Assembly (NCBI GenBank): GCA_964607765.1
Contig: CAZSNT010000032.1
Coordinates: 5,947 to 69,946 of the forward strand
Direction of reading: 5' to 3'
DNA from: CAZSNT01 sp964607765
GTDB taxonomy: Bacteria; Verrucomicrobiota; Lentisphaeria; Oligosphaerales; JABHEG01
Length of the DNA stretch: 64,000 nucleotides
Under the pieces are notes generated by a model, which was given only the letters and a program-made list of their open reading frames with translations, did not search any database and was not told where the DNA came from. Shown here one piece after another: positions 1 through 8,704 of the stretch. The translations under genes were made by a program, and so were the position numbers. Each line of letters begins with the position of its first letter. Position 1 is the first letter of the stretch.

Positions 1-93
1 TTAAAGTTGGCTGATTCTGATCAAGTGCAGCTGTTTCAATGGTGGGGTTTCGTAAGGATGACAAAACAGCCCGGGGTTAGAAAGGATATCGTG

Positions 94-489
94 ATGAGCC
101 TGACGTCAGAGCAAGTTACCGAGCTGCGGGATTTGCTGGAAGCCGAGCGTGAGGAGATTGTCCTCCAAGTCAAGGGCGTAGCGGGGAAGGCCGCCGCGAG
201 CCACGGGGATTCCGGCGATCTGTCAACCAGCGACATTGATGCGGAGCTGACGTGGGGGCTCGGCGAGCACGAGACCAACCGGCTGCGGGAACTGGAACAG
301 GCCCTGAGCCGCATGGAAACGGGAACTTACGGTATCTGCGAGATGTGCGAGGAGCCCATCCCGTTCGCTCGCCTCAAGGTCATGCCGTCCGCTCGCTACA
401 CGGTCGACTGTCAGGAAGAAGTCGAGCGTGAACAGGCGGGCTTCGGCCGCGCTGAGGCCCGTCCGCGCCGGTCCGTGAAGGCGCGCTGA
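94..489 (+). CDS. DksA/TraR-family zinc-finger protein
   Basis: 131-residue protein of the DksA/TraR family, whose members bind the RNA polymerase secondary channel and tune transcription, often with ppGpp. The N-terminal half is helical (coiled-coil-like) and the C-terminal half carries the zinc-finger signature: C82-x2-C85 in GICEMCEEPI, then the RLKVMPSARY block and C106 followed by QEE. The usual third cysteine of the C4 finger is T103, so metal binding may be incomplete. I chose ATG 94 because AAAGGA lies 7 bases upstream; a GTG at 91 and an ATG at 58 are less well placed. It ends one base from the convergent citrate synthase gene. Family assignment is firm; function as a global regulator is inferred. 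Confidence 0.85.
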   Translation: MSLTSEQVTELRDLLEAEREEIVLQVKGVAGKAAASHGDSGDLSTSDIDAELTWGLGEHETNRLRELEQALSRMETGTYGICEMCEEPIPFARLKVMPSARYTVDCQEEVEREQAGFGRAEARPRRSVKAR

Positions 490-490
490 G

Positions 491-1891
491 CTACTTGCGT
501 TCGGCCAACGGCGTGTACTGGCGGTCGAACTTGCCCGTGTAGATGGCGCGCGGCCGGAAAATGCGGTTGTTGCGCAAGTATTCCAACACACGCGCAGTCC
601 ACCCCGCCACGCGGCTGACCGTGAAGATCGGCGTATACATCTCGGCGGGGATGCCCAGCGCGTCGTAGACGATTCCCGAGTAGAAGTCCACATTCGGGAA
701 AATCCTCTTGGTTTCGCCCAGTCTGTCGACCACCCTCTCCTCCAACTCACGCGCAGTCGCGTAGATGACGCGGGATCGTGCGTTACCCGCGGTCAGCAGT
801 TCCGCCAGCGGTTTCAGGATACGTGCCCTTGGGTCATAGGCCTTGTACACCCGGTGACCAAACCCGAAGATCTTACGCTTCTTTGACATCTGCCTGTCAA
901 ACCAGGCAGCGACGTTCTCCGGCCCCCCGATACGCTCCAGCGTGCGCAGCACCTGTTCGTTCGCTCCACCGTGCAGCGGCCCGTTCAGCGCCGCAATGCC
1001 GGCGCCGATCGAGAAGTAGATGTCCGAGAGCGTGGAGGCCACCACAAGCGTTGCGAAAGTACTGGCGTTCATGCCATGGTCGGCGTGCAGGATGAGAGCC
1101 ACGTCCATGACGCGTTCCTCCACCGGCGTGGGCTTCCGGCCCGTCATCGTGTAGAGGAAGTTGGCGGCATAGCTCAGGTCGGGATCCGGCTCCAACGGCA
1201 GGTGCTCGTCACGCACGCGCGCCACGGCAGCGGCGAGAGTGGGCACACCGGCAAGCAACCGATAGGCCGACGTGATGCCCTCCGCGCCGCTCAGGCTGGT
1301 ATCCACGCCCACGGGGCGCTGGTGACGCTTGCCGCGGAATTCGTAGACCGCGTGCTCCGTACCCATGGGTTTGGTCTCCATGGGGATCGAGTCCTCATCC
1401 GCACCCACCAGCTCAATCGCGCTCGTGCTGGCTGTCGGTTTGTCACGATAGGTCTGCTTCTGCCGCATCAGATTGACCGCCAGACGCAAAGCCGCCATGC
1501 AACTCATGTCTTCGATCGGGAAGCTCATCAGGGAGCGTTTTGTCTTGGGCAGGTGTCGGTATCTGCCCAACCGCTTCTTGAACCGCGCCAACTGCTTCTC
1601 GTTCGGCAGCCGGCCGTGCAGGAGCAGGTAGCTGACCTCCTCATACGTCGAGTGCGCAGCCAGATCGAAGATGTCATAGCCCCGGTAGATCAGCCAGCCC
1701 TTGCTGCCGTTGACGTAACCGACTTTCGACTGGCAGGCAATGGCGCCCTCCAGGCCCGGACCGACCGTACACGACACCGGCCACTTGATGGGCCGCGTCA
1801 ACCCGGGCTCGGGCTCGTTCTCCGTCTCGGCTCGTGCACGCCGGCCGGCGTCGAGAATCAGTTCGGTGATGCTGCTTGTGTCAGTTATCAT
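491..1891 (-). CDS. gltA: Citrate synthase
   Basis: 466-residue citrate synthase, which condenses acetyl-CoA and oxaloacetate to citrate in the cytoplasm. Family blocks are present in order: HADHGMNAST, GPLHGGANE with the catalytic histidine, GFGHRVYKAYDPRA, and FPNVDFYSGIVYDALGIP near the C-terminus with the catalytic aspartate. At 466 residues it is longer than the usual 370-440. Extra sequence lies in the middle, between the MRQKQTYRDKP segment and SAYRLLAG, and contains repeated acidic and Thr/Ser stretches unlike the conserved core. ATG 1891 has AGAGGAG about 10 bases upstream. It stands alone, convergent with the DksA-like gene. Confidence 0.95.
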   Translation of the reverse strand: MITDTSSITELILDAGRRARAETENEPEPGLTRPIKWPVSCTVGPGLEGAIACQSKVGYVNGSKGWLIYRGYDIFDLAAHSTYEEVSYLLLHGRLPNEKQLARFKKRLGRYRHLPKTKRSLMSFPIEDMSCMAALRLAVNLMRQKQTYRDKPTASTSAIELVGADEDSIPMETKPMGTEHAVYEFRGKRHQRPVGVDTSLSGAEGITSAYRLLAGVPTLAAAVARVRDEHLPLEPDPDLSYAANFLYTMTGRKPTPVEERVMDVALILHADHGMNASTFATLVVASTLSDIYFSIGAGIAALNGPLHGGANEQVLRTLERIGGPENVAAWFDRQMSKKRKIFGFGHRVYKAYDPRARILKPLAELLTAGNARSRVIYATARELEERVVDRLGETKRIFPNVDFYSGIVYDALGIPAEMYTPIFTVSRVAGWTARVLEYLRNNRIFRPRAIYTGKFDRQYTPLAERK

Positions 1892-2222
1892 GTTCAGAGT
1901 GCTCCTCTGGTTGCTGTCTCAGCCGGGCAAGAAGCCGGATGCCGGGGTGGCAGCCAAGCCTAGTGATGGGTGCCGTGCCGAAGTCTGGAGATTCTCCCCC
2001 ACTCCGGGCCGTGTAACGGACCCGCATTCCCGCCGATCTCCATCTGTTACAATAGCAGCAGAATGCAGAAAGAGAAGCCGATGCCTCGGAGTGGGCCGCA
2101 ACAGCCCGTGTCGAAGAGGCCGGTCTGCAGCGGAGAAAACAAGTTTTTGTCGGCCAGATGTGTTGAGATTTGGCAAAAGTGGAGTCCATTATTTCTTTTT
2201 TCGGTCAGTCGGGCGAGAAACA
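1892..2222. other. Divergent intergenic region between citrate synthase and DUF6178 genes
   Basis: 331 bases between two divergently transcribed genes. It holds the candidate promoter at 2163-2192 for the rightward gene. I found no convincing promoter for citrate synthase, only a weak TATTGT-like element on the minus strand near 2045-2055. There is no coding signal that resembles a known protein and no repeat shared with the rest of the window. Confidence 0.5.
2163..2192 (+). promoter_or_regulatory. Candidate sigma-70 promoter for the DUF6178 operon
   Basis: TTGAGA at 2163-2168 and CATTAT at 2187-2192 are separated by 18 bases, in an AT-rich patch that stands out from the GC-rich surroundings. 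The proposed start codon of the next gene is 30 bases downstream, leaving a short leader. Assignment rests on sequence match only. Confidence 0.45.
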
Positions 2223-3545
2223 TTGCAGACGTCACCTCAACCTCTTGTTGCCGCGACGAGCGAGTTGCACGCGCTGGTCCACACAGACCCAGCCGCAGCG
2301 GAAACGCACTTGGCCCGGATGTCGCTCGAGGAGCAGCGCAGCGTCGTGCTGGCCGCTGAGCCGGAGGCCGGCGCTGATCTGATCTACCTGGCCTCGGACA
2401 CCGAAGGGCTCGTCCGCTCCATCCCCGAGCTCAGTTTCCACCGCATCGTGCAGGCAAAGGGCAAGTGGCAGGTCCAGGAGTTGATCGAAGTTGCTACCGA
2501 AGAGCAGATCAACTTCATGCTGGATCACGACTGCTGGAATGTCGAGAAGCTCGACAGTCGGCGGTTCTGCGACTGGATCAGCCTGTTCCTCGATGCTGAT
2601 GACGAGCATGTGCTGCGGTTGCTTACGTCAATCAGCGCCGACACACTCGCTTTCGCCCTCAAGAAGCACGTGCGCTTCGATCGCGATATCATGGTCAACG
2701 ACGTGTATTACTGCGATCCGGCCTGGGTCACGGCGACGAATGCGCCGATGCGCATGTTCCTGGAACGACTCTATGCTCTGGATCCGAACCTGTGGATCCG
2801 GCTCATGGGCTGGATCCGCACACACAGCAAGCCCACAATCGAGGCGGATGCCGTCGAGGCGCACGAAAGCCGCATGCGCGGCAAGGGCTTCCCTGCGCCC
2901 ACCCTGGCAATCACTATCTACTACCCCGTCGAGTTCGACGTGCAAGGACTGATCACGGGGTGGCAGACCGATTTCCGGCAACTCGGCGCCGGCGAAGCAA
3001 CGCAGCAGATCAGCGTGTACCATGAGCGCCGGGAGCTGTTTATGAAACGCGTGTTCGGCATGCTGGCCCGGAACTCCGACAACGGCACGCCGTCACTGCA
3101 GCGGATCGAGGCCAGCCTGGCGGAGATCGCCAACAAGGTGATGATCGCGGACCAGGTGGACATTGGCGACCGCAAACGGCAGCGTGAAGCGCTGGATAAG
3201 GTGCGGCGCTGGATCAATATCGGATTGGAACTCGTCTGCGCCCGCGATGTGGACACCTCGCTGCACATGATCAAAGATACCGGCCTGGAGTACTTCTTCC
3301 GCGTCAGCGCCATGCTGTTCGACGCGCTGAGTACGGCCGTGGTCGAACTCACCAAGTCTGAACAACGCGCCGGCGGCCGACTGTCCATGAGCGAACTGGC
3401 CAACTGCTACTTCCCGCTGCTCGAGCCCGAACCGCACATCCCGTGCCACAAAGGCGGGAGCACCGGCCAGGCCATCGCCACTGCAGCCGGCTACCGCTAC
3501 GCCTGGCAGTTGATCTGGGCTTTCGAAGACATGCTTGCGGACTGA
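2223..3545 (+). CDS. DUF6178 family protein
   Basis: About 440 residues, soluble, with no signal peptide or membrane segment. It matches my recollection of DUF6178: an N-terminal region of short helical repeats, the segment EQINFMLDHDCWNVEKLD in which the family has a conserved 'LDxDCW', and a C-terminal GQAIATAAGYRYAW block. The function of the family is not known. The start is uncertain: TTG 2223 follows a GGGCGAG stretch and gives full coverage of the N-terminal helices; ATG 2319 is the first in-frame ATG. Only 4 bases separate it from the metallo-hydrolase gene, so the two are very likely co-transcribed. Confidence 0.7.
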   Translation: MQTSPQPLVAATSELHALVHTDPAAAETHLARMSLEEQRSVVLAAEPEAGADLIYLASDTEGLVRSIPELSFHRIVQAKGKWQVQELIEVATEEQINFMLDHDCWNVEKLDSRRFCDWISLFLDADDEHVLRLLTSISADTLAFALKKHVRFDRDIMVNDVYYCDPAWVTATNAPMRMFLERLYALDPNLWIRLMGWIRTHSKPTIEADAVEAHESRMRGKGFPAPTLAITIYYPVEFDVQGLITGWQTDFRQLGAGEATQQISVYHERRELFMKRVFGMLARNSDNGTPSLQRIEASLAEIANKVMIADQVDIGDRKRQREALDKVRRWINIGLELVCARDVDTSLHMIKDTGLEYFFRVSAMLFDALSTAVVELTKSEQRAGGRLSMSELANCYFPLLEPEPHIPCHKGGSTGQAIATAAGYRYAWQLIWAFEDMLAD

Positions 3546-3549
3546 ACCC

Positions 3550-4344
3550 ATGGCTGTGGACGTAGAGGTGACCATCCTCGGCAGCGGCACCAGCACCGGC
3601 GTGCCAATGCTGGCCTGCCAGTGCCCGACGTGCACCTCACCCGACCCGCGCGACAGCCGGTTCCGCGCCAGTGCGCTGCTGCGCTGGCACGGTGTGACGG
3701 TTGTGATCGATACCACTCCCGAGTTCCGGCTGCAGATGCTGCGAGCCGGAGCGCACTCCCTTGACGGCGTGCTGCTCACGCACAACCACGCGGACCATAT
3801 CCACGGGCTGGACGACGTCCGAGCTTTCACCTTCGGCCAGACACGGCGTATCCCCGTGTGGGGCAACGCGGAGACGTTGGGCTGGGTGGAAAAGCACTTC
3901 AGCTACATCTGGAACCCCGCTCAGGTAGGGGGAGGGCTGCCCAAGGTCGAACTGCGACCGTTGAGCGGTCCCTTTGTGTTTCGCGGCATCGAGATCGTGC
4001 CCGTGCCTGTGAAACACGGCGTACTCGATATCCTCGGCTACCGCGTCGGCGACCTGGCCTACATCAGCGATGTCTCCCATATCCCGCCTGCCTCGCTGGC
4101 ATTGCTCGACGGAGTCCGGTGCCTGGTGGTCGATGCGGTGCGATACCGGCCGCACTCGACGCATTTCAACTTGGAACAGGCCATCGACGTTGCCCGCCGG
4201 ATCGGCGCGGCTCAAACCTACTTCACACACCTGAACCATGACTTCCTGCACCGACAGCTCGAGGCCGAACTGCCGCCGCAGATGGCTCCCGCCTACGACG
4301 GACTTGTGCTGCATGCCTCCGCCGTCGCCCGGACCAACGCCTGA
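3550..4344 (+). CDS. MBL-fold metallo-hydrolase, PhnP-like
   Basis: 264-residue metallo-beta-lactamase-fold hydrolase. The metal-binding motif is H78-N-H80-A-D82-H83, and an N-terminal Cys cluster C23-Q-C25-PT-C28 follows the TILGSGTSTGVP strand-loop. PhnP-type phosphodiesterases use such a Cys triplet for a structural zinc. A late 'THLNHDF' segment supplies another likely metal-ligand histidine. PhnP proper hydrolyses cyclic phosphodiesters, but no phosphonate genes are nearby, so the substrate here is unknown. ATG 3550 is preferred over a TTG 15 bases upstream, which would lie inside the previous gene. It follows the DUF6178 gene by 4 bases and is probably translationally coupled. Confidence 0.8.
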   Translation: MAVDVEVTILGSGTSTGVPMLACQCPTCTSPDPRDSRFRASALLRWHGVTVVIDTTPEFRLQMLRAGAHSLDGVLLTHNHADHIHGLDDVRAFTFGQTRRIPVWGNAETLGWVEKHFSYIWNPAQVGGGLPKVELRPLSGPFVFRGIEIVPVPVKHGVLDILGYRVGDLAYISDVSHIPPASLALLDGVRCLVVDAVRYRPHSTHFNLEQAIDVARRIGAAQTYFTHLNHDFLHRQLEAELPPQMAPAYDGLVLHASAVARTNA

Positions 4345-4483
4345 ACGCTCTCCATCGTGCCCCGGGGCTGCCCCGGCTTGTGGCAGCAAGACAGCTGGAT
4401 CCTGATGCTCAGTCGAGCCAACCCCGGACCCGACACGCGCCCCCCCACTTCGGTTGTTTTCGCCCCCTTTCCCTCGTCTCGAT

Positions 4484-4511
4484 TTGACAAACACCGAAAA
4501 GGTGCTAATGT
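4484..4511 (+). promoter_or_regulatory. Candidate sigma-70 promoter of the sulfate-assimilation operon
   Basis: A perfect -35 TTGACA (4484-4489) and -10 TAATGT (4506-4511) with a 16-base spacer. The spacer contains a short inverted repeat, CACC-GAAAA-GGTG (4492-4504), which could be an operator for a repressor or activator. The cysH ATG lies about 68 bases downstream. Confidence 0.6.
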
Positions 4512-4578
4512 TATCAGTGTTTGCAATGTGGAGCACTCGGTGAACAGAACCCCTGCAGGCAGAGCGGAGAACGCAGCC

Positions 4579-5382
4579 ATGACAGCACAAGCGCAGCAAG
4601 ACCGGATCGCCGCATGGGCCGCGACACTCGCTGGCGCGGAGCCGGCGACAGTATTGCGCTGGGCGTCGGAGACGTTCGGGAATCGCGTGGCGTTCGCCTC
4701 ATCGTTGGGCGTGGAAGACCAGGTGATCACTCACTTGATTGCGGAGAACAGCCTGGACATACCCGTGTTTACGCTCGATACCGGCCGGCTCTTTCCGGAG
4801 ACGCACAACCTGATCGACGAGACGCGGCGGCGGTACGGGCTGCCCGTCGCGGTCTACTGCCCGGACGCGGCCGATGTGGAGCTCCTCGTCAAAGAACACG
4901 GCGTGAACCTGTTCCGGCTGAGCGTCGAGCTGCGACGCCAGTGCTGCCGCGTGCGCAAAGTGAAGCCGCTGCAGCGCGCCTTGGCGGATCTCGATGCCTG
5001 GGTCTGCGGGCTGCGCCGCGAGCAGTCGGTCACGCGCACCGCGCTGCATGCTGTGGCGTGGGACGCGGCGAACGGACTGGTGAAGATCTCGCCGCTTGCG
5101 GACTGGCAGGAAGACGAGGTGTGGCGCTACGCCCGGGAACACAACGTGCCCTGCAACCCGCTGCACGACCAAGGCTTCCCCAGCATCGGCTGCGCCTGTT
5201 GCACGCGTGCCGTCGCATCGGGCGAGGACGCTCGCGCCGGGCGCTGGTGGTGGGAGCAGCCTGAGAAGAAGGAGTGCGGGCTGCACTGGCATGACGGCAA
5301 ACTGGTGCGTGCCGCCCAGCCCGCGGTTGCACCCGGCTGCCGCGCGTGTCCGGAGGCCTGCGCGGCCGTCCCCGAGGAGTAG
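4579..5382 (+). CDS. cysH: Adenylyl-sulfate (APS) reductase, CysH family
   Basis: 267-residue assimilatory reductase converting activated sulfate to sulfite. The PP-loop fold is evident (SSLGVEDQVI, FTLDTGRLFPET). C122-C123 and C205-x2-C208 form the CC...CxxC set that binds a [4Fe-4S] cluster in APS-specific enzymes and is absent from PAPS-specific CysH. The catalytic thiol motif ECGLH is at 232-236. A short Cys-rich tail (CRACPEAC) follows and is not part of the usual enzyme. ATG 4579 has GGAGA 8-9 bases upstream. It heads the cysH-cysD-cysN operon. APS specificity fits the non-functional APS kinase domain in the downstream cysN product. Sulfite reductase is not in the window. Confidence 0.92.
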   Translation: MTAQAQQDRIAAWAATLAGAEPATVLRWASETFGNRVAFASSLGVEDQVITHLIAENSLDIPVFTLDTGRLFPETHNLIDETRRRYGLPVAVYCPDAADVELLVKEHGVNLFRLSVELRRQCCRVRKVKPLQRALADLDAWVCGLRREQSVTRTALHAVAWDAANGLVKISPLADWQEDEVWRYAREHNVPCNPLHDQGFPSIGCACCTRAVASGEDARAGRWWWEQPEKKECGLHWHDGKLVRAAQPAVAPGCRACPEACAAVPEE

Positions 5383-5438
5383 ACACCGAACGCCGAACAC
5401 TGAACACCGAACGCCGAACACTGAACACCGAACACTGA
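5383..5438 (+). repeat. 21-bp tandem repeat after cysH
   Basis: Two perfect 21-base units (5383-5403 and 5404-5424, beginning ACACCGAACGCC) and a 14-base partial third unit begin immediately after the cysH stop codon and fill most of the cysH-cysD gap. The units are built from an ACACTGA/ACACCGA alternation. A similar low-complexity tract lies after the histidine kinase gene at 13988-14051. Confidence 0.9.
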
Positions 5439-5462
5439 CCCCCTCACAGGGATACCACTGAC

Positions 5463-6344
5463 ATGGACCACCTCGATCATCTCGAAGCGAAAGGCGTGCA
5501 CATCTTCCGCGAAGCGTATCGCGAGTTCAAGAACCTGTGCATGCTTTGGTCGATCGGCAAGGACAGCACCGTGTTGCTGTGGCTGGCGCGCAAGGCCTTC
5601 TTCGGCCACGTCCCGTTCCCGCTCGTCCACATTGACACGAGTTTCAAGATCCCACGCATGATCGAGTACCGGGACCAACTGGCGGATGAGTGGCATCTGA
5701 ACCTGATCGTGGGCCAGAACCGCGAGGCCGTACAGGCCAAACAGACATTCCCCGACGGCGCCTGCGACCGGCTGAGCTGCTGCCGACGGCTGAAGAGCGA
5801 AGCGCTCAAACACACACTGTCCGGCGAGTGGCCGCGGCTGCGGTTCAACCATCAACGCCACGATTTCGACGAAGACGTGGAACGTGAGCCGTTCACGGGC
5901 GTGATCGTCGGGGTGCGGGCTGACGAAGAGGGAAGCCGTTCGAAAGAACGCACATTCTCGCCGCGGGATGCGGAGAACGACTGGGATGTGGACGACCAGC
6001 CGCCCGAGCTCTGGTCTTACTACAAGACCGATTTCGCGCCCGGCACACACGTGCGCATTCATCCGCTGCTGGACTGGACCGAACTGAACATCTGGGAATA
6101 CATCGAGCGCGAGAATATCCCTGTGATCGAACTGTACTTCGACCAGGGCGAGGGCACGCGTTACCGCTCCCTGGGCTGCTACCCGTGCACCGACCCCGTC
6201 GAGTCGACCGCTTCGAACGTCAGCGCCATCGTTGAAGAAATCCGTTCCGGCCGTTTCGCGAACATCGCCGAGCGTTCGGGGCGGGCGCAGGACAAGGCCG
6301 ACGGCGGCGGTCTCGAGTCCCTGCGACGGGAGGGCTACATGTAA
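5463..6344 (+). CDS. cysD: Sulfate adenylyltransferase subunit 2
   Basis: 293-residue ATP-binding subunit of heterodimeric ATP sulfurylase, which forms APS from sulfate and ATP with GTP hydrolysis by CysN. The PP-motif is SIGKDS (residues 30-35), a common variant of SGGKDS. Later blocks FPLVHIDTSFKIPRMIEYRD, ACDRLSCCRRLKSEAL and the C-terminal RYRSLGCYPCTDPVES agree with CysD across its full usual length. The stop codon TAA shares its last base with the cysN ATG (6344), so the two subunits are translationally coupled. Confidence 0.96.
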   Translation: MDHLDHLEAKGVHIFREAYREFKNLCMLWSIGKDSTVLLWLARKAFFGHVPFPLVHIDTSFKIPRMIEYRDQLADEWHLNLIVGQNREAVQAKQTFPDGACDRLSCCRRLKSEALKHTLSGEWPRLRFNHQRHDFDEDVEREPFTGVIVGVRADEEGSRSKERTFSPRDAENDWDVDDQPPELWSYYKTDFAPGTHVRIHPLLDWTELNIWEYIERENIPVIELYFDQGEGTRYRSLGCYPCTDPVESTASNVSAIVEEIRSGRFANIAERSGRAQDKADGGGLESLRREGYM

Positions 6345-8194
6345 TGACGACTACCACCACAACCGATCTGTCCGCACCGACTGCTGTCGCCGTACCGGCT
6401 ATGGACCAGCAGATGGACATTGTCTCCGTTGGTCACGTTGACCACGGCAAGAGTACCGTGATTGGACGATTGCTGGCCGATACCGGGTCGCTGCCCGAGG
6501 GTAAGCTGGACCAAGTCCGTGCCAATTGCGCCCGGAATGCACGCCCGTTTGAGTACGCATTCCTGCTCGACGCACTTCGCAGTGAGCAGGACCAGGGCAT
6601 CACCATCGACACGGCCCGCTGCTTCTTCAAGACGGCGAAGAGACACTACATCATCCACGACGCGCCCGGTCACATAGAATTCATCAAGAACATGGTGACC
6701 GGCGCCGCACGCGCGGAGGCGGCCCTGCTCGTGATCGATGCGGAGGAGGGGATTCAGGAGAACTCCAAACGTCACGGCTACATCCTCTCAATGCTGGGGC
6801 TGAAGCAGGTGAGCGTCATCGTGAACAAGATGGACCTGGTGGACTACCGCCAGGACGTGTTCGAGGATGTGCGTCGCGAGTACACCGAGTTTCTCAACCA
6901 CCTGGCAGTGTCGCCTTGCTCCTTCATTCCGGTCAGCGCCCGGGAGGGCGAGAACCTGACGACCACATCCGAACAGATGCCTTGGTATACCGGTCCGACC
7001 GTGCTGGAACAGATTGATGCGTTCCCCAAGCAGGACACCGAGCATGCCCGGCCCTTCCGCATGGCGGTCCAGGGCGTCTACAAGTTCACCGAGGACAGCG
7101 ACGACCGACGCATCATCGCGGGCACTGTCGAGACGGGTGAAGCACGGCCCGGCGATGCCGTCACATTCCTGCCCTCTGGCAAGCGCTCCACTATCCGCAC
7201 GATCGAGTGCTTCAACGCCGAGCCGCCGTCGGTCGCCCGCCCGCACCAGGCCGTGGGATTCACCCTCACGGAGCAGATCTATGTCAAGCCCGGCGAACTC
7301 ATGGTGCGGCTGAACCAGGCTCAACCCCGAACAGGGACACGGTTCCTGGCCAACCTGTTCTGGATGGGGCAGGCGCCCATGATCCGGGGCAAGCGCTACA
7401 AAATCAAGCTCGGCGCGGCACGGCTGGCCGTTGAGCTCGTCGAGATCCGCAGCATCCTGGATGCGTCCGAGCTCACCTCGATCGAGGGCAAGAGCCAGAT
7501 CGATCGGCACGACGTCGGCGAGTGCGTGCTGGAAACGGTTCGACCCGTGGCCTTCGACCACGCCGACGAAATCGAGAAAACGTCACGATTCGTCATCGTC
7601 GACAATTTCGAAATCGCCGGGTGCGGCATCATCCTTGAGCAGATCGACGACTCGCCCGCACTCCTGGCCGAACGCGTGCAGAACCGGGAGATTCACTGGG
7701 AGAAAGGGTACATCCTGCCCTGCGAGCGCGCCGCAAACTACCTGCACACCGGCAAATTCGTCGTGCTCGTGGGAAATGCCGGCGATACGGCGGCTGCACT
7801 GGCCAAGAAACTGGAACTGCAGTTGTTCCTGAGCCGCATCCACACCTACTTCCTCAGCCTGTCAAACGTCTTCTCGGCGCTCGACGGCGAGGCGGATCCG
7901 GGTGAGATCGGGCGGGAGGAGCAACTGCTGCGTCTCGGGGAGCTTGCGCGTCTCATGACGGACGCAGGGCTGATTTTCATCACGGCTCTGGTCGATGCGG
8001 ACCAGTATGACTTGGAGAAGCTCAAGCTGCTGAATCAGCCGAACGAACTGTTCGTGGTGACGCTCGGCCTGGAGGACCGCGAAGACCTGCCTGCCCACGT
8101 CCGGCTGCCCGCTGCCCCGAACCTGGCCGACGCCGTTCGGCTCATCACCAACGGTCTGAACGCGAAAGGCGTGCTGCCCGAGTACCAAATCTAG
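6344..8194 (+). CDS. cysN: Sulfate adenylyltransferase subunit 1 with degenerate APS-kinase-like domain
   Basis: 616 residues. The GTPase domain is intact: P-loop GHVDHGKST (30-38), DAPGH (106-110) and NKMD (161-164), followed by EF-Tu-like beta-barrel domains to about residue 440. The last ~155 residues align in pattern with the CysC domain of bifunctional CysNC proteins (HTYFLSLSNV, GELARLMTDAGLIFITAL). The kinase P-loop, normally GxSGxGKST, reads GNAGDTAAA at 477-485, and the expected DGDN reads SLSN. This module therefore cannot be a normal ATP-binding kinase. Because the operon's CysH looks APS-specific, PAPS synthesis would not be needed. A structural role for the relic domain is inferred. 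Confidence 0.92.
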   Translation: MTTTTTTDLSAPTAVAVPAMDQQMDIVSVGHVDHGKSTVIGRLLADTGSLPEGKLDQVRANCARNARPFEYAFLLDALRSEQDQGITIDTARCFFKTAKRHYIIHDAPGHIEFIKNMVTGAARAEAALLVIDAEEGIQENSKRHGYILSMLGLKQVSVIVNKMDLVDYRQDVFEDVRREYTEFLNHLAVSPCSFIPVSAREGENLTTTSEQMPWYTGPTVLEQIDAFPKQDTEHARPFRMAVQGVYKFTEDSDDRRIIAGTVETGEARPGDAVTFLPSGKRSTIRTIECFNAEPPSVARPHQAVGFTLTEQIYVKPGELMVRLNQAQPRTGTRFLANLFWMGQAPMIRGKRYKIKLGAARLAVELVEIRSILDASELTSIEGKSQIDRHDVGECVLETVRPVAFDHADEIEKTSRFVIVDNFEIAGCGIILEQIDDSPALLAERVQNREIHWEKGYILPCERAANYLHTGKFVVLVGNAGDTAAALAKKLELQLFLSRIHTYFLSLSNVFSALDGEADPGEIGREEQLLRLGELARLMTDAGLIFITALVDADQYDLEKLKLLNQPNELFVVTLGLEDREDLPAHVRLPAAPNLADAVRLITNGLNAKGVLPEYQI

Positions 8195-8505
8195 CGGCAG
8201 CAGTCGGGCGCCTGTGAGCCGCACTTCGTGCAGGGCTCAGAGGCCGCAATGACGCTGATTGCGTCTACCGGACACACCTCGACGCACTTGCCGCAGCCGG
8301 TGCACGCGCGCTGGTCAATGCACATCGTGTTCTCGCTGCACTTCATCTCGAAGTCCGCCACGGTCGTGCAGTACTTGACGCACTTCGCGCAGAGCGCGGA
8401 ATCGGATTTCCGGATCGCGTGCTCCGGGCAGACCTTCAGGCAGTCGCAGCAGGCCGTGCACAGGTCTGTGTCGATCCGGTAGTAGTCTCGTATGGCTGTT
8501 GTCAT
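8191..8505 (-). CDS. Cysteine-rich 4Fe-4S ferredoxin
   Basis: 104-residue electron carrier with 18 cysteines. Two canonical cluster motifs are present: C16-x2-C19-x2-C22-x3-C26-P and C68-x2-C71-x2-C74-x3-C78-P. Between them lies C39-x2-C42-x3-C46, and the tail adds C92-x2-C95 and C102-C103, so it may hold a third cluster or a zinc site. ATG 8505 has a GAGGA sequence upstream; an upstream ATG at 8577 would add a non-conserved leader. Its stop overlaps the cysN stop by four bases in a shared CTAG, tail to tail. Its partner is unknown; a role supplying electrons for sulfate or sulfite reduction is only a guess from position. Confidence 0.85.
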   Translation of the reverse strand: MTTAIRDYYRIDTDLCTACCDCLKVCPEHAIRKSDSALCAKCVKYCTTVADFEMKCSENTMCIDQRACTGCGKCVEVCPVDAISVIAASEPCTKCGSQAPDCCR

Positions 8506-8704
8506 CGGATGATCCTCAGGTGATGCAGTGATGCGGTGAGCCTGTAGTATACCGTTTGTTGCAGGATTCTGCTTCACGTCACGCTGCGCGAGAGGCGCAT
8601 GGCAGTGAGAGCTGCAAACGAGGCGGGGTCAGACTCTGTGGCCTGCAGCTTGACTGCAGACAGAGCTGGACTGACAATATGATGTCGGAACGGGATGCCG
8701 AGTG

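Noticed and set aside
1740..2222. Upstream extension of the DUF6178 protein
   Set aside because: The frame is open back to 1740, but that part lies antisense to citrate synthase and its translation looks like random GC-rich sequence, and a promoter match lies at 2163-2192.
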